A stretch of 64,000 bases of DNA from Lepisosteus oculatus (GCF_040954835.1 NC_090711.1:3603501-3667500), one strand, 5' to 3'; positions 50,026 to 63,200 are shown, counted from the stretch's first letter. Translations and numbers: made by a program. The notes: a model not told the origin generated them from the sequence alone.

Positions 50026-51190
50026 TTTGAACAGAGTTAGCTACTCACTTTTAGATAAATTAAACAAATAGTTACATGTATGTATGTTACAAGTTACATG
50101 TACTGTATGTCTGCAACTAGTATTCACGATTCAACAGCAAACGTCAATATTCTAGGATTCTTGTAAAGAATCATACTCCCCTCAAACAAAACAAAAATCA
50201 GTGAAACACCTTCCTTTTTTTCAACCATCATGAGATCACTTCCTCTATAATTAATAAAGTCTCCGGTACATAGTTGCACTTGAAAACATTTTTACTCGTT
50301 TCTTAAAAATGCAGGCAATGATCATTAAGCATTCTATACTATACTAACCCCAATGTTATTTGTTAATGTCTGAGTAATGATTTAATGCCAATATCAATTT
50401 AGGCAATCTCCAAAAATGAATCTGAATTATTCCACCAGATAGTGATCACATTATTTCTGTTTTGAATCAATAAGAAACCTAAAATTAAGTAGGTATCGTG
50501 TGGCGAAAATTCGTTTCTATGCATTGCAGTCCAATAAGGCTGTCTCAGAGTGAAATTCTTGATTGCTGTAGCAGATTGGCTGGGCAGAAGCCCTGGTTTT
50601 GGTGAAATCGCATTAGGCAGAAAATTGTCGAAATGTAAATGGTGTCTCAGTCATAATTGATGAGAGACAGAAAGGCATGTTTGTTGTTTTATTGAAACCT
50701 CTACCTAATTGCATTGCTTAAGACTACATTTGCTTTATTCAAAGCGAAAGATTGGGAAGCCACTGTTTCAGATCTGGACAGATCATACAAGGACAAATTA
50801 GATATGCTATTATTACCCAGTAATTATACATATTACAAAGAAAAATGCACCTCTTCTAGTGATGAATGTGCACATCACTGCAGTATAAATATATTTATTC
50901 AGCATTACATACTGAATAGATTATTCTATGGTGGTAAGATGTTCTGTCCTTATAGTGGAAATGCGATACAGGCTGTGGTGTCTTGAGTTAATAAATTGCA
51001 GATCACCAGGTTTTATCATGAATTAAAAGCAAGGGTGATTTTTATTCTGCTTAACTTGAGATGTGCATGTTAGGTTTTTTCCTAGGCATAGCTAATCTTT
51101 TCCTAAAGACGCTTGTCCCATTCGGCACTCACGTGATCTAGGGAAGGCTGTCCGGTCCCAGATATGGATGCAGGAGAACCATGTCTCCTG
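50026..51190. other. Noncoding DNA between the relic and tRNA-Tyr
   Basis: The block 50500-50700 is free of simple repeats and may be a conserved noncoding element. A 90-codon plus-strand frame at 50714-50986 has no recognisable domain. No upstream element specific to the tRNA gene is evident. Confidence 0.45.
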
Positions 51191-51277
51191 CCTTCGATAG
51201 CTCAGTTGGTAGAGCAGGGGACTGTAGCGCTTATATCAGGCATCCTTAGGTCGCTGGTTCGAATCCGGCTCGAAGGA
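51191..51277 (+). tRNA. tRNA-Tyr (anticodon GUA) with a 14-nt intron
   Basis: Nuclear tyrosine tRNA gene. The acceptor stem pairs perfectly over seven base pairs (51191-51197 with 51270-51276), followed by discriminator A at 51277. The D arm is gctc/gagc around an AGTTGGTA loop. The anticodon stem is GGGGA/TCCTT with two G-U pairs, and the loop shows GTA at 51224-51226. The T arm is GCTGG/CCGGC around TTCGAAT. The A box (tagctcagttgg, 51198-51209) and B box (ggttcgaatcc, 51256-51266) of a type 2 RNA polymerase III promoter are intact. Eukaryotic tRNA-Tyr genes almost always carry an intron one base 3' of the anticodon, and this one does. CCA is not encoded, as expected in a nuclear gene. No other tRNA gene is seen nearby, so this looks like an isolated copy. 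All paired positions are compatible with function. Confidence 0.95.
51228..51241 (+). other. Intron of tRNA-Tyr, removed by tRNA splicing endonuclease
   Basis: Fourteen bases (cgcttatatcaggc) lie between the G after the GTA anticodon and the A that closes the seven-base anticodon loop. Removing them restores a canonical tRNA-Tyr loop CTGTAGA. The position is the standard one, between nucleotides 37 and 38. The exact edges could shift by a base because they are inferred from the cloverleaf. Such introns are excised by the TSEN endonuclease and ligase, not by the spliceosome. Confidence 0.88.
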
Positions 51278-51337
51278 GGGATTTCTTTCATCAGTTTCAC
51301 TACGGCATTAATAAGGTATTATCTATCTATCTACTGC

Positions 51338-51341
51338 TTTT
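51338..51341 (+). terminator. Probable RNA polymerase III T4 terminator of tRNA-Tyr
   Basis: The first run of four T after the tRNA lies about 60 bases downstream. A nearer TTTCTTT tract at 51284-51290 is interrupted by C and would be weak. If the TTTT run is used, the primary transcript has an unusually long 3' trailer. Which tract acts cannot be told from sequence. Confidence 0.4.
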
Positions 51342-53910
51342 ATTTTACCAAAGAATTCCCAGAGAGTGGCATTCTTGCTTTTGTATTCCCAAAAGGACTA
51401 ACTTTGTTACATCCAGCTATTGTTGGTGTAGAACAATGTAAAATAAAACCCCGTACAGAACTTTCTTTTCAAAACATTCCTTTGATTTCCTGATTGCCTG
51501 AAGACATGGGTAATTTATTTTCTTAAAAAAACATGAACCAAACACAGGGAGATCGGCAGAGTGCCACAGAAAGAAAATTGAAATAAACTGCAACACAGAA
51601 GGCCTGCACAGCACAGCCAAAAGGGCAAAGCGTTTGGACTGGACCCAATTGCTAATCTCAAAACCCAGCTTTTCCACTGAAAAGACCAACTTTGAGCCAA
51701 GCCTTCAGTGAAGACCAGTGACACTTTGACTTCCAAGAGCAGTTGTTGGGGCTAGTTCCTTGTCTAACAGTGAGAGTTGTTACCCAGAGCATGGCCAGCA
51801 GGAGCTCATCTGTGAGTGCGAGGTAGCTTGATGTGCAGTCGGGACACTGCAGTGATCCATGTCTCTGGATGGTCTGGCTGCTCTGCAGAGAGCCGGAGAC
51901 TTTGCATTAAAGTTTAAGCAGCACTGGGAACGTCCAACCTTTTGTAAATGGCTTGAAGTGTGGGGGTTATTATATCATTTACAAACCTACAATTAATCAT
52001 TCCATATAAATATTGCTTTCCATGTTCTTCATCCATTACCAGAACACATACCAAAACATTTCCCCCTTCTGCCCTTTGCCGGGTAATATTGTTTATTACC
52101 CTATTAATCTTTGACAGAGCTTTGCAGCTCTGTACACAGGTCATGTTTGCATGATAGCAATATATAAACCTGTAAAGCAGCTACTAGCAGATTGTATTAA
52201 GTTGTACGCCTGCATTGCCTAGCCAGGAACAGTGAAGGGTGTGTAAATTGCTGGAGGAATTTAAACCTGATTCTCACAATTGTCACCAGGGACATCTGTC
52301 ACAAACATCACTGTGCACAGATGTATGTTGTTAAGGTGATGAATTTAGTAAGCACCCAAAAGTCAAGTTATTAACATGATAACAGGAGGATAATCAGATT
52401 AATTGAATTAATATATTTTATTTAAAAAATTGCAAGGTCATTTTTGAAGGTGACTTCAGAAAAAAAAACTCCCCATTGTGCATTAGTACCCAGTGTATCC
52501 TGCAGCAGCTTGACTCAAGAAGACATTTGTGCAAAAGCTATTTTTCTTGTGACAATTGCTAAGCCTCGGCCCGGGTTCATATTTCACGGGAAGAAAACAG
52601 AATCCTTCTCAGCCTAGGTGTTCTTCCCAATGTGCTAATCTTCCTCTGTGATGTTCAGCAGAAATCCGAGGTACAGAAACGAGCTCTTGATATGCTTGGC
52701 CTCTCATTCCCACACAGAAGGAGCTGGGCTTGATTATCCTAATGATCTGTCCAGATTCGCTGATCACATGAAAGCAAATGTCTCCCCGCTGTGGCATCGC
52801 TTCATGTGCGCGTGAGGATCAGAGGTGCAGAGCAAAATGCTTTTTCTACATTTTTTTAGGTCATAGTTAATGCAGTGTTTACAGAGAGGAACACATTCAT
52901 ATAACTTATATATAAATAAATGCAATGTTTCAATTTCCTTTTCCGGGATGGCATAAGGGTTTATTTTCTATTTAATTTTCTATCTAATTATTGTCTGTAT
53001 CCTCAGATAGAAATTCAAATCTATCAGGAAGGTCTCTGAGAGGGAGTGTGGAGTCACTCAACTACAGCAAGGTGGAATTGAGGGCGTTGCCACTTTCTGG
53101 CTGCCTGGCTAGACTGTTTTGTTGATAGCCTGGGTTTCAGCAGGATGTCATTGCTTTTGTGGCTTATATTGGTCAGAAAATCAGCTGGTTGGCCAAAAGA
53201 AAATTCAGCTCACAAAAAAGTGCCAGTCACCCCAACTGAGCTGGCATCACACAAGGCCAGCTGTAGTCGGATCACGTCATCTAGGGGTACAGCAACTGAG
53301 CTCCCTCTATTTAATCACAGGAAGGCATCTGGTTAGAAAGAGGGAAAGGAGGATTAGCACAGACTCTTGGGTTCTAGGGCTAAAGCATTCCACTGAATAG
53401 AGAGGGCAACAGGATGTGAAATCCTGATACGCAAATTATCAGCTAAACTACATTCGAATTGGCAAGTTCTTGTCTTTGCGAATTTATTTCAATTTTCCTT
53501 TTAAGATCCTTTTAAAAATGTTGGTTTTAGCTCTAAAAAAGCTAAATGAGATTTGCAGTGGGTATGAATGCTTGCTGCATTAATAAGTGAGTTTCAGGAC
53601 TGCAGCCTCAAATGAAACTGACTGGACTTGAACAGGAAGAAAAACATGGACTTACAGTGGGTGTGTCTGATGGTGTCATTCCCACCTGTGTCTGTCTGGC
53701 ATCAGCTGATTACCCATTAAGAGCTGTTCAGTCGGAAATAAAGGAGCAAATTCCTAATTAGCAAGTAGAGGAGAGACTGCATGATGCTCTATGTGCTGAC
53801 ATTGTTGGAAAAAATGCACTTTATCTGAGGTAGGTTTGAGACCAAGGATTGAATGCAAGAAAAGTCCAAACCAGCAAACAGATCTGTTACAGGCACAAAT
53901 TAGTGCTACT
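51342..53910. other. Noncoding DNA, no gene seen
   Basis: Mixed sequence downstream of the tRNA, with a short (ATCT)n run near 51320-51331. No exon, RNA gene or recognised repeat. Confidence 0.55.
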
Positions 53911-53969
53911 GATTAAGGGCTCAGTTGGACCTAAAACCAGCAAACCAGGATCAGGAAGGAGAACCACTG
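53911..53969 (+). mobile_element. Second decayed copy of the hAT-like element end
   Basis: It carries gattaagggctcagttgg, then aaccagcaaaccaggatcagg, and ends in gagaaccactg. These blocks appear in the same order at 3837-3893. The 'gaaccactg' terminus fits hAT Charlie-like inverted repeats. The two copies are diverged, which suggests old insertions. Confidence 0.45.
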
Positions 53970-56900
53970 ACCTATGGGACAAGAGAAATACTGGTGAACC
54001 AGTGCTCTAACCAGCAATTGCTACAGTCTCCAGTTTGCTGGGGGATCTGACAGCTGTGACTGCAGACAGCAGTGTATATTAAATACTGCGTGACTTGCTT
54101 CGGCCTTGAAGCTGTTGCAAGCATTTCTCTTCTCAGATTACATTCTAATACCACGCGTGTAACCCTGCCCTATCCTATTATCCTGGAGGCAGCAGAGGAT
54201 GTCTAGGTGCCAGCCTGCGAAATAATTTGTAGCACAGGGCACAATGTTGCTGTCTCTCCTGGAAAGTATTTTTGTAAAGCCTGACATCAGGAGGTTCCAG
54301 TTTGATTTGCAAGAATGGCATTGCAGTGCTCGCTGCCAAAGAAATCGTTTAAAAAACAAACTCTCTCTGGATTCATCCTCGCTGGTCTGTTGTACCCTTC
54401 CATCATCGCCACATTTATGATGACATCTTTCTTCAAAGTGAGACGCAAGTTTGTAGTAATAAATATGTAGTTCTTATTCATTAGCATCAGCTTTAACCTC
54501 ATCTAAACAGGAAGTAAACTTCCTGCAATCTGGATAAAGGACTGAGATGCCTTAGTAAGCATTTATTCTTACTTTATGTATGTACTGCTTTCCACAACAA
54601 TGAAAAAACGTTATACCAAATAAGCAGGTTTCAGTGATGTGTGAAGCACAGGAACGAGAGCAAGATAAACATATTTCGATAGCACAAATGTGAAACCGAT
54701 TTGCAGTTAGGAGTTCTCTGACGTTTCATCTCATAGTGGAAACAAATAGCTAAAGGAAATTATATCCTCGTTGCACAACTGGTCCCACTCATCATCATTA
54801 TTTTTCTGCCTCACTTACAAGTCAGATTTGCAAAGAATGTTTTCTTCATGGTTTCCTGCCGTAGAGAGTTAAAACGTATGACATTTGATTCAAGGCATTA
54901 ATTCAAGAAGACAGAATTTAGATCCGTACATCCAAAATCAGGACGGAGACTTTTCCAACCAATTTAAAAAAGCCAATTTGAATACAAATCAGTTCAGCCC
55001 TAAAAGCCTTCAGTTTTCAAAAGCTCCTCTCTTTAAAAATGTAGTTCCCCAAAGCACGACTTTTGAACACCAATGTTTTTTTTTATAAGCAAATGTTGTA
55101 TTATTGGCCTAAGGGGAATTATTTATTCGAGGGTGAAGTAACATGAAAATGACACTTTGATGGATTTTTTTGCTCACTACCATGATCATTTTCATAGCCG
55201 CTGAGGACATGAGAGGGAAAAGAAATGAGGGAAGATATCGTCTTCTTGTTCGGAAAGGGTACCCAGCAGCAGAGTAGGATCTCAGTCTAGAACGGTTAGG
55301 ATCCAGCAGCAGCTCAGTGGTATTAAAGAGCTATAACAGAGGAAACCAGCACTGCACTAGAAATGTCTGCCGTGTTGGGGAGTCAAAAACAGTGAGCTAA
55401 TCTTCAGAGTTTGATTGTCTGTTGATTCTGAATTGATGGTCGGTCCCCTCCAGTTCACTCGCTTGGTAAGCAGGGGGATGTGTAGAGTCAGAGTGCTGTC
55501 AGCACCCAAAAAAAGAGGCCACTTCACTTTCAATTTTCCCTAATGTAGCATTGAGGACTCAGAAATTCATTGAGATATTTTTAGATTGATTTCAGCAGTT
55601 GCAATTAACAGTAACAATAAATCCAAATATCTTTCAGCCGGTGACATTTTATTTTCGCAGATATGCAGTCATACATGAAATTTCCAATAACAATTAAATG
55701 TTCGGGCTGGATGTTTACCCATTTATTCTGAAAGTCACCCAAATGTCCTTGTGTTGTTTTTATACAATGAATGAAACCATCCATTGTTTTTGTTTTTTTT
55801 AAATAGTAACCGCAGAGGATTCAGTAGGCCAGCTGTGGGCAATACCCATGCCTTTGTTCTGTGAATTTATGTCTTCAATACTCCTGCCTCTTACCTGGGC
55901 TCTTCTGGGATGTTTTGGTTGTAAACTATGCTTCCTGCTCTTGCCACGCTGTTACACAATGCCTGTTACACGGGAAGGACTGGGGAGCTATGGATATCAG
56001 TGTGGTCACCCCCTCAATCCCAATAACCGACTCATGGTTTCACGCCACTCATCTTCAAGTGACTGTCCTGTCTGAACTCAATACAGAGACGCTAAACTGA
56101 TTTCCTTTTCTGTTAGTTAGGCATTTCTTTTTTGATCTGCGATCATCTTCCTTTTACCAAAAACAAACCACCAGTCCTTTGTCTGAAGAATTTGTGATGG
56201 GCGGCATACCCGTCAAGATCCTGGATCCAAATTCCAGCTTAGGGTGCCTGAGTGGAGATCCTTTTTTTTTTCCTGTGTGCTCTATTACTCCCTCCTCCTA
56301 AAGCCACAAAGCAAACAGTATGTTTAATTGGCTCCTCTAACAGGTTAAAGGAATTTCATACCCAGGAGTACAAAATATGGGATTATGGAAACATTGTACC
56401 AAACTGGCTTGCTGAGCCATGTGTCCTCCTCATCTATAGCTTTGAATTGATTTAGTATACAACGGCGATACATGTAATTATTATTCTTTGTGTAACAAAG
56501 TGACAGTAGGCCTTGTGTCTCACAGTGTGGGGTGGTGAATCCGTGTTATACCGTAAGAACCCCAGAATGTAGCGCTGATGACTTCTGTAGTGTTTTAAAT
56601 AAACCCTTCTTGCGAGAGTTTCCATTTCTTCTGCTCCGGAGGTTTGAGCCAAGAGTCTGGCGGGTGGCAACATGGTGGCGGCCCGAGGCTGCTGGGAGCT
56701 GATTTCTCCCAGACTCCCCCCAGAACCCAAGCGTTGTGGACGTAGGGGGCTGGCAGCCACGGCTCTTTTCCATTTGTTTATCTCTTAATTTCACATGCAG
56801 TGGGGGGGTAGTCCAGCAATTACAGCGAGCCTGGATGGTAAATGCGAGTGTCACGGGGAACAAGTGGGAGCATCGAGGGGCTTTTAGCGGATAACGGTTT

Positions 56901-58060
56901 CTGAAATATATAAATGGACTTGGGGACCTTTTGAGACACTTCTGCAAATTTACATTAGAAACTGTGAAAGACATCAGATAATGCCTGAGGAGTCAGCGTG
57001 CCGCTAACTGTGACTTGCGAGCTAATGGCAACCACTGTATGACAAGCCCCCGTCTGAAGGACAAATCCCCCCCCCCCCAACCCCCCCCGCCGCTGCCCTG
57101 CTTTCAGAAAGGACAGCCGGCGAAGTCTACGAACTGGTTAAAACGGGACGAAGGGGTAAGAAAAATGAATAAAACGTTTGCTAATCCAGTGATGGATCTG
57201 TGTGTGTTTTTGTGTGACAGGTTTGATTTATAACTAACATTTTATTCAAGGTCTAGAAATTAGTGAAATGCGGGTACAGGAAGGAAAAAAAAAACTAGGT
57301 AGGTTTGGAGACTTGCAGATTCTGGGTAGTCTGTGGGCAATCTTTTTTTAGCTCTACGTGTCCTGTGATTTCATTTTTCACTCTTTTATGTGTCATAAGC
57401 AATGGAGACACTTGACTGCAAAAAGAGGAATTTCAAATCATTGGCAGAAAATACTTTCTGAACATAGCCTGTGAAGTTGCTCTTTTTATGATCATTTCCT
57501 CCCCATGATGCACCGATATGTGATACACACTGTATATATGCAGCAAGCGTTGTCCCTCAGGGATACAAATACAGGGACCATTTGCAAGATTTATAACGGA
57601 TGTCTCCAGAACACGGCAAACTCTTACTGATGTGGGTGAAGATCCCTACTCATTCTCTTAGATTTCTGAAGATCGTTGAGTATGTTAATGTGTGGCTACT
57701 TGTGTGACATAATCAATGATAATACACACACATGAATTGAGATATACGTGGTAAGTGACTGACCTTTATTTCTTTTTCTGGAGAATTGAAAATTGTGCAG
57801 AATGTGCCACGCAAGTGAAAATGATTTAATGTGTAGGAATATCTACGGAAGAATAAGGCAAAGTACAGTACCTTCACTGAGATGTTACTACTGCTTTATC
57901 ATTTAAAAGACTTTGTGTCGTTGTGATGTTTTGCAAGGAAACACCTGTCCTCTCCTGGCGATTTTAATTCTATTTAAATGATGTATTCAACTTTCAAGTC
58001 AGATAGAATGCTTCCTTGTCACAGCCCTGGGTGGGTGTCTCGTTCTCCCATGTTCTGAAA
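53970..58060. other. Noncoding DNA, no gene seen
   Basis: About 4 kb of mixed sequence. The stretch 54200-54510 is free of simple repeats and might be a conserved element. C-runs near 57067-57089 give a Pro run in a plus-strand frame. Minus-strand frames at 56.5-57.0 kb overlap each other and are not convincing. Confidence 0.5.
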
Positions 58061-58225
58061 CAGAGCTACTCAATTTGCGGCCCTTACAATCCATTCCAGG
58101 ATGTCACCCCCAACAGCTTAGCTCCTGTATTGATCCGGTTAATTATCAGTTGAATAGTTAAGGAACAGGATGTGACAAATTGCGGAATGAAGTGGAATGG
58201 GGGAGCCACAGGTTGAATAGCCCTG
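58061..58225. mobile_element. hAT-like MITE with about 23-bp inverted ends
   Basis: The left end cagagctactcaatttgcgg and the right end (read inward) cagggctattcaacctgtgg align without gaps. All mismatches are transitions, as expected of an old insertion decaying by deamination. Both ends start CAG, and 'CAGgGcTatTCAAcctg' fits hAT inverted repeats. The element is 165 bases, encodes nothing and would have relied on a transposase elsewhere. A clear 8-bp target duplication is not visible (gttctgaa against ttatttac). Confidence 0.7.
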
Positions 58226-59830
58226 TTATTTACTGACATTTTGTGGAAAGCCGATGTATTAAACTCAAACTGGAACCTGCATTTCAAGCTTAAACATGTA
58301 TACGTTTAAAAATAAAAACAGTATGAGAAAGGGTGGCGAGGCACTGATGCTTATCTGTACTCTAGGGGGAAAAAAAAGTGTTTTACTGGACAAATCTGGT
58401 CCTGGAGCAGCAGATTCAATCCAGCAAACAGCAATCTCCTCCGAGTGGGTTATTTACAGTGGGAACCAGCAGCCATGGAGTATAACTTGCGAATTGCTCT
58501 TCCCATTTCACCTACTGCTTGAAGATGGATGGGACCTGGGCGAGGGCTATTGATTTCTGTCCCAAGTTTTGGGCAGAGTGCAAAGAGAAAAATGGCGAAA
58601 CTCACCAGAAACACAATAACTGCAGGAAGCAAGTAACTGTTCCAGCAATATGATTTATCGTTACACACCCAAACATGATTCTCTCACTCTCCAGGTTGTT
58701 GGTATTTATTAATTTAGGTTCTATTTCTTTTCTTTTACAGATAGAAGTAATTTCTGTTCTATGGAATAATGTAGGAGACTCGTTTCTGTAAGTGTAAAAA
58801 CATGCCAATCTCAAACATCAAAAAGATGCAAGCAAATTAAATTGGATGGCAAGCATTCTTTTAGATGTTGACATTTTATTCAGACAGTGTTAATTAAATT
58901 ACTCATTGATGTATTTTATTTGAGTCTTTAGAACAAATATAAATTGTCCTTTAAGGTTGATTGGAAGTGCGCCTATCTGTCAGTGTTTCATTTTTACTCC
59001 TTGTGTGTTAGGCTGAGGGCTTTTTTGAGCTGTCTATAGCCCACAATTCAGGGAGTATTGATTCTGTGCAGTGTCCTGTTATCACAGGATAACAAGATTG
59101 GGAATCCCATTGCAGCAAAATGGAACACTAGATCTAACTTGCGCCCTGAGTAACATGAAATACCGTAGACAAATAGGAAGATACTCCAGGAAGATGTTGA
59201 TGTCTAGGTTGAAGAATACTCCAGTAGACAAATAGAATGGCAGTGTTTCAGATGTTTTCATTTAAACAATGTATTTTCCACTTTTCTGTGGTATTAAACA
59301 GGCAGAATTGCACAGTATTTCATAGGTTTAAAAGTTTATCTTCTACTGACCAAGCCTTTTTCTTGTTCTAGCAACAAACATACCGCACCAGAGATGCAGT
59401 GTTCTTTGCTCAGCAATGGATATCAGGCTTGGAGTGTTGAAGCCCAGTTATTGTTTCAAGCACTTCATGTTTTCATTAATTAGGAGCGAAAGCAGAGGTA
59501 ACAAACGACTCCCCTGGTGCCAAAGCATTCATTTTTCATTGTCAGGTTATGAGAGGCAGTGGGCAAAGACGATGTATATCCTGTCATAATTCAGAGAGCT
59601 GGGTGTCAGGGCAGGTTCACCAAAATAGAATAGGCTGTAGATCCAATTGGGGGATAATTTTAACAGCTTGCGTTTGGGGGGGGGAAGGGGTCCTTTCTGT
59701 GAAGTGAACATTGGCCCTTTGCTGTGACCTCCTTGACTTTTCTTCAAGACACTCTTGCTGGGACTACCTTGATGGTTCTGATGTCAAGTGGAATTGGGCA
59801 CCATTGCTCCCCTGTGGCCTGATCTTGTCA
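58226..59830. other. Noncoding DNA, no gene seen
   Basis: Mixed AT-rich sequence. Contains nested short direct repeats at 59165-59235 and a G-run near 59677-59690. No gene was recognised. Confidence 0.55.
59165..59235 (+). repeat. Nested direct repeats in swapped order
   Basis: GTAGACAAATAG occurs at 59165-59176 and 59224-59235. ATACTCCAG occurs at 59181-59189 and 59216-59224. The two words appear in order A-B then B-A, each in direct orientation, which suggests a local duplication with rearrangement. Confidence 0.8.
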
Positions 59831-60262
59831 GACCTCAGGAAAGAAGAGGTCTGGACCAGGTCAGCAATGCAATGAGAGGCCAGGTTAGGCTACAGGTTGT
59901 TGCGGCCCATGAGGTGGTGCTTTTATCAGAATTTCCTCATCGGAGCTCAGGTGTGGTAAATGGGGACGCTGAGCTGTAAGATTCATTGCAAGATTCAACT
60001 TAACAGTTGAGATGTTAAATCAAAAGTAAGAGTAAGGGGAGGGAGGAGGGATGTTATCGCGAGGGTCTTTGCTAAATTCAGCTCTGGTCTTGTATAACCT
60101 GGCCCCCCTAAAGGTTTCCATTAAATTCAGCTGCTGAAGCACTGTCTCCCGTCCTGGCCTGCTCTGCTGTGACACAGATGGGTTCAGCACTTCAATAGAG
60201 GGCTGTTTCCTATGTGTAAAGTGCCTTGAGACAAACAGTGCTATGATGATTATTCTTTATAC
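59831..60262 (+). repeat. Old SINE-like repeat ending in 'gtaaagtgccttgag'
   Basis: The word cagttgagatgttaaatc near 60005 and the end ctatgtgtaaagtgccttga followed by gtgctatgatgattattc match a fish repeat whose consensus contains GCTGAGACGTTAAACCGAGG and ends GTAAAGCGCTTTGAG ... GCTATATAAATGTAAT...ATTATTATT. The copy is strongly diverged, and its 5' limit is approximate. Confidence 0.55.
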
Positions 60263-63200
60263 CTTTTGCCACAATGCTTCATACATTGCATTTCAGTTTC
60301 ATTTCATTTTTCTTAGAGGACAGAAGGTGCATTTGTCAAAGTTCAGCTCCTTGCTTTGTTATAAAGTACTTATTTTAAGTGCTAAAACAGAATACAATAT
60401 GCATGACGACTGGTTTCAAAAACACCACAAATCATATGTAAATACATATGAAAGTTCAAGTGTGAAGCTTAAGATGTTTTTTCAATGTATGTAATTACAT
60501 GTTTTAAATGCAGCCATTATGGTATGTCTGTACCTCTACGCAAACTACAGTAACTGACTAGAATTGTGGATCTTCTGGGAGATAAAAAGAATGTGTTGTT
60601 CTATATATTATCATATTACTTAGTATTTTGTGTTGTATATTCTATTTTAATGTCATTATTGGGTCGTAAAAACAGTGTTAAACTGACCTTGGATATGTGT
60701 AGCTTTTTAAATTCATTCTCTTGAAAATCATCAGGCCTCAGTGCAAGGTTTTGATTGTAAATGCAGTTATTATCCTTTTACACTGCATGCACAAATGATT
60801 GAAAATGTTAAAGGCAATAAGGCACAAAAATGAACCTAGAGGGATACTGGCACTTAAAAATGTGCTTGTGGGTTTGTCCTAGATTTACATGCTATAAGAG
60901 AGGCTTCAAAGTGAAAAAAGGACTTACACATATGCATGTCAAAGTATTTCACTAAGGATATTTACAGCTGAAATACACACCATGAATAATACATACTGTA
61001 CCATTAAAAATACTATATATCGCAATGCTTGATGTGAGCTTGCACAGTGCTTTCATAAAAAAGAAAATGATTGGGCTTTCTTAAAAGATGACTTAAAAAT
61101 ATGTTTGGCATATTAATATAATGTATTATGAATAACATAAATCTGCTCTCATAAGAAAAACAACAAAAATGCTGACCTTTCTATCAAAGACCAAATACAG
61201 CCACTGTACCAGTCAGACATCTACTTAATAATTAACATCACCAAAACGTCTACTTTTTTTTTACTTCTCGTTCTCATCAGAAATGAACTTCACATTAAAC
61301 AGGTTACGATCACAGCCCAAACTGAACATCGATGCCTTTAAAAGAAAACGTGTCTGCACCTCACTTAAGTCAATATTTTAGATATTAAAGTTGCTTGAGT
61401 TAAAAATAAGCTATGTTTGAAATGGGTTTCAATTCACATTAATGCATTATTAAATTTATTAAGAGACACCAGCAGACACACATGCTGCATATGTCTATTC
61501 AGTGTAAATATGGCATGCTTGCTGTATTTCCTGGAGGTTTTTGGCTTTCTCTTGCTGTGCATCTTTTACGTTAACCAGTAGAGACCAAAGTGTAGCTCAG
61601 CATCACCATTCAACCTTACAGGCGCCTTATGGTAATTATTTATGTGCACCATCAACTGCTAAGCTTGTCAATTGCATTGCAACTGGCTAACAGCTTTTGT
61701 TTTTTTGACTAAGCCACCAGCCGTTGCTCTTTGAGGGCACCCAGACTGGCACAATTGAGCAAGGAGGATGGGGACTGATGTGATAAAAACCCAGTTCTGC
61801 AAAGTTTAGAGATGAATTGACGTACTCTCTTGTTCTTGGAATTACAATAGGAATTCAGGGTTGCCAATATGTTTCTGCGTACATTCTGCATATTCCACAA
61901 TATACTTTATTTATGCATGACATCTAACTGGGCTTGATCCAGCTCCTGTGCTCCTGAAAGAGGGGTTCTTGATGTTTTCTGGCATTTTATTCCAGCTTGT
62001 CTTGTTCTGTACCAACAAACCTGCCCAGTTTAGAATTCCCGGTGTCAATCAACTTATCTTACCACTGTAAACAATCTGGGAAGGGGGGAGGAGAAGGAGC
62101 TACTATTACTGAGCCTCTTCAACATAGCCTCCCATCAGACTCATCCATCACTGGCACACTGTGCGCCCAGCACTGCGATGCAGGAGGTGACATCTGGACT
62201 GCTGGACTCCGCTTGATCTCCAGTCTAGCAATTATACTGTGCGCACTACAGCTGTATTTTAAACCCAGATAGAGAGCACACACACCAGATGTGGCTGCTG
62301 TGCACTCAATGTTTCAGCACCAGCGGTGTGCTGACCCAGTTCACCAATCAGACTTCAGTGCTCATAACAGTTTACCGAACGTCATATAACTATAATAATC
62401 TTTATAAACTATGTTTCATGGATTAAGTATTTAACTCTGTGACCAGCTGTAGGTTGGGTCTATATATAGAGAGTAGAAATTCAAAGCAACACTTTGAGGT
62501 TAGCAGGGTAACTGTTGTCTTACACCAGGGAGTTTTCTCAGAGGCTTGAAGTCTACTGAGGTTCTTTGTGTACGTAAAATACTCTGTAAGTCAATGTCAG
62601 GCAACAAAGGCACTTTCTTCACTAGCTAACACATCAGATAGAATGGATAATTGGACCAAAGTGAAACGCCGTAGATGAAAATATACTTTCAATTATTTAA
62701 AGTCTTATTTTATCCCTAAGAGGAGAAAGATTCAATTCATTAAATGGGATTAAATAACAATTTAAAAGGGATTCTGATGTGAACCAACCATTTACTGTGT
62801 TATAACTTGGCTAATAATGGGAAAGAATGTAATACAAATCTTCTACATTACGATCAGAAAATGTCTTAGTCTTACATTTCACGCTTGCCGACCTGTATCA
62901 TATATACCTCTCGGTGACTGCTAAAAAAGATTACCCCTTTTAAAAGGCTGGATGCCTTTTTCAGTCAAGCTTTTAAGCTGTAGTAAAGCAAGATGTTCTG
63001 GAGTCAGTCGGAGTATTTCATTGGCTAAGAACTCTTTCTCCATTTGGAAAAATCAATTTAGCCTGTTGACAGATATGGAAATAAAGATCCATATGGGAAT
63101 CCATAAGGAGTGGTGGTGAAAGTTGTCATTGATCACTACAGACTTGGTTTCTCTCAGTCTCTGCTTCACCAAATAGCTTTATCATGATGACAGCAGAGAA

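Noticed and set aside
50700-50725. Text similar to microRNA mir-137 (attgcttaaga)
   Set aside because: The match breaks after the seed-like part and no hairpin partner is present.
50714-50986. 90-codon plus-strand frame
   Set aside because: Some protein-like segments, but no family resemblance, no splice context and ordinary AT-rich codons.
51164-51493. 109-codon plus-strand frame
   Set aside because: It reads straight through the tRNA-Tyr gene.
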